Shown: positions 13,826-17,832 of the stretch, piece by piece
How the letters are laid out: every line of letters starts with the position of its first letter
How positions within the stretch are numbered: position 1 is the stretch's first letter
Assembly: GCA_964396845.1 (NCBI GenBank)
Contig: CAYNGH010000060.1
Coordinates: forward strand, 1 to 17,832
Source of the DNA: CAYNGH01 sp964396845
GTDB lineage: Bacteria; Vulcanimicrobiota; JAJTBE01; CAYNGH01
DNA length: 17,832 nucleotides
Direction: 5' to 3'
The notes under the pieces: generated by a model
The model's input: the letters and a program-made list of their open reading frames with translations, nothing else
What the model was told of the DNA's origin: nothing
Databases searched by the model: none
Translations under genes and position numbers: made by a program

Positions 13826-16102
13826 TTGAATCTGGAACAATTCCTTGATCAAATCAGGAAGACCCCCAAGCTCTCATCAAGTGTAAAGGCATGGAAAGTC
13901 CTTCCCCAGCGTCTTGCCGTCACGGCACCCTTTCCAGATTCCATGAACCCCCGGCTGATACAGGCAATGAAGGATCAGGGGATTCAGAGCCTCTACTCCC
14001 ACCAGGCCCAAAGCTGGCAGGCAATACACGAGGGAAACAACGTGGTGATTGTCACTCCCACCGCATCAGGAAAAACCCTGTGCTACAACATGCCGGTGAT
14101 TGACCGGATCCTCTCAAAACCAGATGCCCGGGCGTTGTATCTTTTTCCCACCAAGGCACTTTCCCAGGATCAGGTGGCTTCCCTGCAGAAGACCGTTGAC
14201 ATCCTGGGAGCCGACATCAAGACATATACTTACGACGGCGACACTCCCGGCAATATCCGCAAAGCCATAAGAATGGCAGGCCATGTGGTGGTGACTAATC
14301 CCGACATGCTCCATACCGCAATCCTTCCCCATCATACCAAGTGGATCCGTCTTTTTGAAAATCTGGAATATGTGGTGATTGACGAGATTCACAATTACCG
14401 GGGAGTATTCGGATCCCATGTGGCCAATGTAATCCGCCGGCTGAAGCGGATTTGTGAGTTTTACCGTTCAAACCCCCGGTTCATATGCTGTTCCGCGACC
14501 ATTCGAAATCCCCGGGAATTGGCAGAACAGGTCACTGGAGAGAAGTTTGAACTCATCGACACCAACGGCGCCCCTGCAGGAGAAAAGCATTTTATTTTCG
14601 TCAACCCTCCCATTGTGAACCGCCAGTTGGGGATCCGAAAGAGCGCTCTTCTCGAAGCCCGGCAGATAGCTTCCCGCCTTGTAAAAAACGGCATCCAGAC
14701 CATCTTGTTTGCCCGGACCCGCCTTGCCTGCGAGGTTTTGACAACATATCTCAAGGAAGCCCTCAGGAAAACTCCCGGAGGGAATCCTGACAAAATCCGG
14801 GGTTACCGGGGGGGATACCTGCCCAAACAGAGGCGTGAAATCGAACGGGGCCTGCGTCAGGGAGAGGTTCTGGGGGTGGTCAGCACCAATGCTCTGGAGC
14901 TGGGAATCGATGTGGGACAGCTTTCCGCCGCGGTGTTGTGCGGTTATCCCGGAACCATCTCCTCCACATGGCAACAGGCGGGACGGGCCGGAAGAAGGCA
15001 GGAAACCAGCGCGGTGTTTCTGGTGGCCACTCCCGCGCCACTGGATCAGTTCATCATCAACCATCCCGAGTTCTTCTTCGGCGACAATGTGGAATCGGGG
15101 CTGGTGAATCCTGACAACCTCTATATTCTCGTGAACCACATAAAATGCGCCTCCTTCGAGATACCCTTCCGGGAGGGGGATACCTTCGGCGGGGGCCGGG
15201 TTGAGGAGATTCTGGAGTTTTTAGGTGGCGAGAACATACTTCACCGCTCCGGGGATCGCTGGTTCTGGAGTGCAGACAGCTACCCCGCGGAGGATATATC
15301 CCTGCGCTCCGCCAGCGGTGAGAACTTCGTCATCATCGATGTCACAAAGGATTCCCGGGTAATCGGCGAGGTGGATCGATTCGCCGCGCCGATGCTCCTG
15401 CATCAGGAAGCCATATACCTCCACGAGTCCAGTCAATATCAGGTGGAGAAGCTGGACTATGAAAACAAGAAGGCTTATGTCCGGGCAGTGGATGTGGATT
15501 ATTACACCGATGCCAATCTGTCGGTGAGCGTCCGGGTTCTGAGCCAGGACCGCCGGGAGCCGGCGGAGCTGGATCATTACCGGGCAGTGGGTGAGGTCCA
15601 GCTGAACGCCCTGGTGACCATGTTCAAGAAGATTAAATTCCATACCCACGAAAATATCGGCTCCGGCCCTGTGGAGCTTCCGGAACAGGAGATGCATACC
15701 TCCGCATACTGGCTCAGCATCGATGATTCCGTCACCGCTACCATGGACCCCAGGGACGTGGAATCGGGGATTGTGGGAATCTCAAGCCTTCTGGGGAGTA
15801 TCGCTCCCTTGTATCTTATGTGCGATCCCCGGGACATCAGCACTGTGGTTCAGGTGCGATCGCCCCATACCCTGATGGCCACGGTGTTCGTATATGACAG
15901 TTACCCCGGGGGCATCGGCCTTTCAGAACGGCTGTTTCATATGCATCGGGAGCTTCTGGAAACCGCCCGCCGTCAGGTGATAGACTGCACCTGCGCCAGG
16001 GGATGCCCCGCCTGCGTGGGGCCTGATGAATCCATCGACACCAACCGCAGAAAGATCACTCTTCAGCTACTGGATCGAATAACGGGACTGGGGGGAGGCT
16101 GA
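13826..16102 (+). CDS. mrfA: MrfA/YprA-type superfamily 2 DNA helicase with C-terminal MZB/DUF1998 domain
   Basis: This is an ATP-dependent 3'-5' DNA helicase of the family of Bacillus MrfA (YprA), which repairs mitomycin-type DNA damage with the nuclease MrfB. Motif I is TPTASGKT (77-84), motif II DEIH (186-189), motif III SAT (223-225), then TNALELGIDVG (354-364) and motif VI QQAGRAGRR (383-391). The C-terminal zinc-binding region carries Cys721, Cys723, Cys727 and Cys730. At 758 aa it has the length of the Bacillus protein, and the sequence follows it closely from end to end. The start is TTG; GGATGG 7 nt upstream is an imperfect Shine-Dalgarno, and the next Met candidates would cut into the domain. 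It sits between the 717-aa protein gene and a GGCT-like gene, whose start follows its stop by 1 nt. Confidence 0.95.
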   Translation: MNLEQFLDQIRKTPKLSSSVKAWKVLPQRLAVTAPFPDSMNPRLIQAMKDQGIQSLYSHQAQSWQAIHEGNNVVIVTPTASGKTLCYNMPVIDRILSKPDARALYLFPTKALSQDQVASLQKTVDILGADIKTYTYDGDTPGNIRKAIRMAGHVVVTNPDMLHTAILPHHTKWIRLFENLEYVVIDEIHNYRGVFGSHVANVIRRLKRICEFYRSNPRFICCSATIRNPRELAEQVTGEKFELIDTNGAPAGEKHFIFVNPPIVNRQLGIRKSALLEARQIASRLVKNGIQTILFARTRLACEVLTTYLKEALRKTPGGNPDKIRGYRGGYLPKQRREIERGLRQGEVLGVVSTNALELGIDVGQLSAAVLCGYPGTISSTWQQAGRAGRRQETSAVFLVATPAPLDQFIINHPEFFFGDNVESGLVNPDNLYILVNHIKCASFEIPFREGDTFGGGRVEEILEFLGGENILHRSGDRWFWSADSYPAEDISLRSASGENFVIIDVTKDSRVIGEVDRFAAPMLLHQEAIYLHESSQYQVEKLDYENKKAYVRAVDVDYYTDANLSVSVRVLSQDRREPAELDHYRAVGEVQLNALVTMFKKIKFHTHENIGSGPVELPEQEMHTSAYWLSIDDSVTATMDPRDVESGIVGISSLLGSIAPLYLMCDPRDISTVVQVRSPHTLMATVFVYDSYPGGIGLSERLFHMHRELLETARRQVIDCTCARGCPACVGPDESIDTNRRKITLQLLDRITGLGGG

Positions 16103-16103
16103 T

Positions 16104-16556
16104 ATGGCCGATGAGCCCATCCGGGTTTTCGTATATGGCACCCTCATAGAAGGCTTCGGCAACAACCGCCGGGTACTCCGGGGACGGGGACTGATTCTGG
16201 GCCGGGGATGGACTTTCGGGGAAGTGTATCACCTGCCCGAAGGTTATCCTGCCCTGATTCCCGGCAACTCTAAAGTCAGGGGACAACTGCTGGAGTTTGA
16301 CGGTGAATCGGCGGAATCGGTGATGGGGGATCTGGACCTGCTGGAGGGATGCATCCCCGGCGACTGTGAAAACTCCCTTTATATCCGGCGAAAGGTCCCG
16401 GTGGAGATGGAGGACGGCTCCCAACTCACCGCATGGACTTATTTTTATAATGACACCGCATACCCCGCAAACCACGGAAGGCATATAACCGACGGCAACT
16501 GGCAGAAATTCGCCACAAGGGAGAATATAAAGGGAGAAAATCACCCGCCGGTTTAG
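16104..16556 (+). CDS. Gamma-glutamylcyclotransferase family (AIG2-like) protein
   Basis: This small cytosolic protein has the GGCT/AIG2 fold; members cyclise gamma-glutamyl amines or peptides to 5-oxoproline, but many bacterial ones have unknown substrates. The family opening VFVYGTLIEGF is at residues 8-18, with YGTL (11-14) forming the substrate loop. LDLLEG (77-82) supplies the likely catalytic Glu81, followed by the usual YIRRKVPVEM (93-102) and AWTYFYN strands. Length is 150 aa. The start ATG has GGAGG 5 nt upstream, lying within the 3' end of mrfA, and begins 1 nt after the mrfA stop, so it is translated from the same message. It ends 17 nt before the convergent gene; no terminator is visible there. 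Confidence 0.9.
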   Translation: MADEPIRVFVYGTLIEGFGNNRRVLRGRGLILGRGWTFGEVYHLPEGYPALIPGNSKVRGQLLEFDGESAESVMGDLDLLEGCIPGDCENSLYIRRKVPVEMEDGSQLTAWTYFYNDTAYPANHGRHITDGNWQKFATRENIKGENHPPV

Positions 16557-16573
16557 GTGAAATGTGGTCTTTG

Positions 16574-17832
16574 TCAGTCCGGGGTTTCCTGTGTCTGCTG
16601 TTCTGGCTGTTGTGTATTGTCGGATAAAAGATATTTTTTAATCAAGTCAAATATCTGTTCAAAGTTTTCAAAGTCTTCTTCTGTGCCATTCTCACAAAGC
16701 CAATTACAAATTTCTCTTTTGATGTCAATTTTTTTGTTACAGCATATTATAAAGTTGTCGGAAATTTTTTCTTCTTTTCCATTTTTAAACTTATTACTTT
16801 CTTTAGGAATGATAAAATGCTCGTCTTTATTTTTTATCTTTTCAACTGTTTTTTTTGAAAATAAACTTTCGATACCTGTCTTAATCGGGTTATCATCTAT
16901 CTTATCGATACTTTTACGCTGAAAGTTTCCCTTAAATTCATGTTCGTGTTCCTTGTCACAATCATAAAGCATGAAAATTTTGTGATTTAATGCATCGTTT
17001 AACTTTTCGGTGAAAAAATTCCAGCACTTATCAAGACCGCCAAAACCTTCAGCATCAGTAATCTCAATCTTATCAATAAGCTCTTTTTTACCGCTTTTTT
17101 TTGCTGCTGCCTTGATATACCCAACATCATTTTTCCCTTCAACTATAAGGATTGGTATATTTGACTCCATTAACAGTTTTTCAAATTCTTTTGTCTGCTG
17201 TATTTGGCTGAATATTTCCTTGTATTCACTGAACTCTTCTGCACCGATTTTATTTCCCGTGGAAGCTTCAACAATTTGGAAATTTGTATCACCGAATTCT
17301 TTCTCCATTCCCAGCAGAAATAACGGCGAATGGGTGGTGATGATAAACTGAACCTTTGGGAATTTTTTGATTAAAAGGGGCAGAATAGAGCACTGCATAT
17401 TTGTGTGAAGATGCTTGTCAATCTCGTCTATGATTACGATTCCGGTGATATTTTCCAGGTCCAACGTATTGTTTTCCGTGAAAGTATAATCTCTCAATAT
17501 GGAAAGAAAAATGTTCAAAAGGGATGTTTCCCCTGATGAAAGCTGGAAGAGGTTACGGAGATAAAAATCTTTTCCCTGAAGTGATAGGGATCGATTTTTA
17601 ATATGATTAATATGGAAGTGTAACGGGTTATCAGATATATTGATAGACATTATTTCGTGTATGAACTTAAAGATTTGGTTTATTAAAACAGTGCAAGGTC
17701 CATCATAAGTGATGGCTGGTTGGGATTGATTGTTAAAAATAGGTATTTTTTCACCAACAACTTGTTGAAAAAGAACATCAAACAGCCAGTTTATATTATC
17801 TTTTAGGGGGCGGTTGCATATTATTCTTCTGT
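16574..17832 (-). CDS. OLD-like ATPase with TOPRIM nuclease domain, 5'-truncated by the window edge
   Basis: The frame is open from the edge at 17832 to the TGA at 16574, so at least 418 residues are encoded; the first Met in view (17650) has about 60 further in-frame codons before it. Numbering from that Met: the ABC-type signature LSSGE is at 37-41, Walker B VIIDEID at 72-78, and the H-loop TTHS at 105-108, followed by a TOPRIM domain with VEGKND (170-175, Glu171/Asp175) and YDCD (229-232, Asp230/Asp232). The Walker A motif lies outside the window. This order fits OLD-family ATPase-nucleases, many of which serve in anti-phage defence (Gabija GajA, retron-linked OLD proteins, P2 Old). The tail is Gln/Thr-rich. 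DNA is far more AT-rich than the neighbours, suggesting transfer. The subtype and partner cannot be seen. Confidence 0.85.
   Translation of the reverse strand, partial: RRIICNRPLKDNINWLFDVLFQQVVGEKIPIFNNQSQPAITYDGPCTVLINQIFKFIHEIMSINISDNPLHFHINHIKNRSLSLQGKDFYLRNLFQLSSGETSLLNIFLSILRDYTFTENNTLDLENITGIVIIDEIDKHLHTNMQCSILPLLIKKFPKVQFIITTHSPLFLLGMEKEFGDTNFQIVEASTGNKIGAEEFSEYKEIFSQIQQTKEFEKLLMESNIPILIVEGKNDVGYIKAAAKKSGKKELIDKIEITDAEGFGGLDKCWNFFTEKLNDALNHKIFMLYDCDKEHEHEFKGNFQRKSIDKIDDNPIKTGIESLFSKKTVEKIKNKDEHFIIPKESNKFKNGKEEKISDNFIICCNKKIDIKREICNWLCENGTEEDFENFEQIFDLIKKYLLSDNTQQPEQQTQETPD

Noticed and set aside
14468..15139. 223-codon minus-strand ORF
   Set aside because: It is antisense to the helicase core of mrfA, which is continuous and conserved.
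17648..17650. ATG 17650 as the true start of the OLD-like gene
   Set aside because: The frame is open for about 60 more codons to the window edge and the protein would lack Walker A, so the start must lie outside.

Overview
The window is a bacterial chromosome segment of moderate GC (35 of 60 bases are G or C at 15001-15060). It carries ten confident protein genes, several uncertain small ones and no RNA genes. The organism cannot be named from this stretch. The lipoprotein, TlyA, a membrane-anchored CofE-like protein and a close MrfA/YprA relative say only 'bacterium, perhaps from a poorly sampled lineage'. Starts include TTG (tlyA, mrfA, the 204-aa gene), mostly with recognisable Shine-Dalgarno sequences.

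Left part (1-6830, + strand): two tandem palindromes at the edge, an orphan lipoprotein, tlyA (rRNA 2'-O-methyltransferase/haemolysin-like), a ketopantoate-reductase-type dehydrogenase, an acidic helical protein of unknown function, a membrane-anchored SGNH hydrolase with a good sigma70-type promoter, and a cytosolic S10 serine carboxypeptidase. A strong symmetric hairpin (6870-6895) separates this run from the converging minus-strand genes.

Middle (6951-11486, - strand), in transcription order: a protein with an N-terminal membrane anchor and a C-terminal F420:gamma-glutamyl-ligase (CofE)-like domain, gnd (6-phosphogluconate dehydrogenase), and a two-HKD phospholipase-D-family protein with a long helical N-terminal region and no signal peptide.

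Right (11651-16556, + strand): a tight operon of a 717-aa protein of unknown function (beta-rich N-terminus, coiled coils, two SHOCT-like repeats), an MrfA-type DNA-repair helicase (21 nt downstream) and a gamma-glutamylcyclotransferase-fold protein (1 nt downstream). The mrfB nuclease partner is not in the window.

Right edge (16574-17832, - strand): base composition drops sharply (19 of 60 bases G or C at 16681-16740). The only gene is an OLD-like ATPase with a TOPRIM nuclease domain. Its frame stays open to the window end, so it is 5'-truncated here and its Walker A lies outside. It looks like the edge of a horizontally acquired, possibly anti-phage, island, and with the 717-aa/mrfA operon it is the most interesting part of the window.
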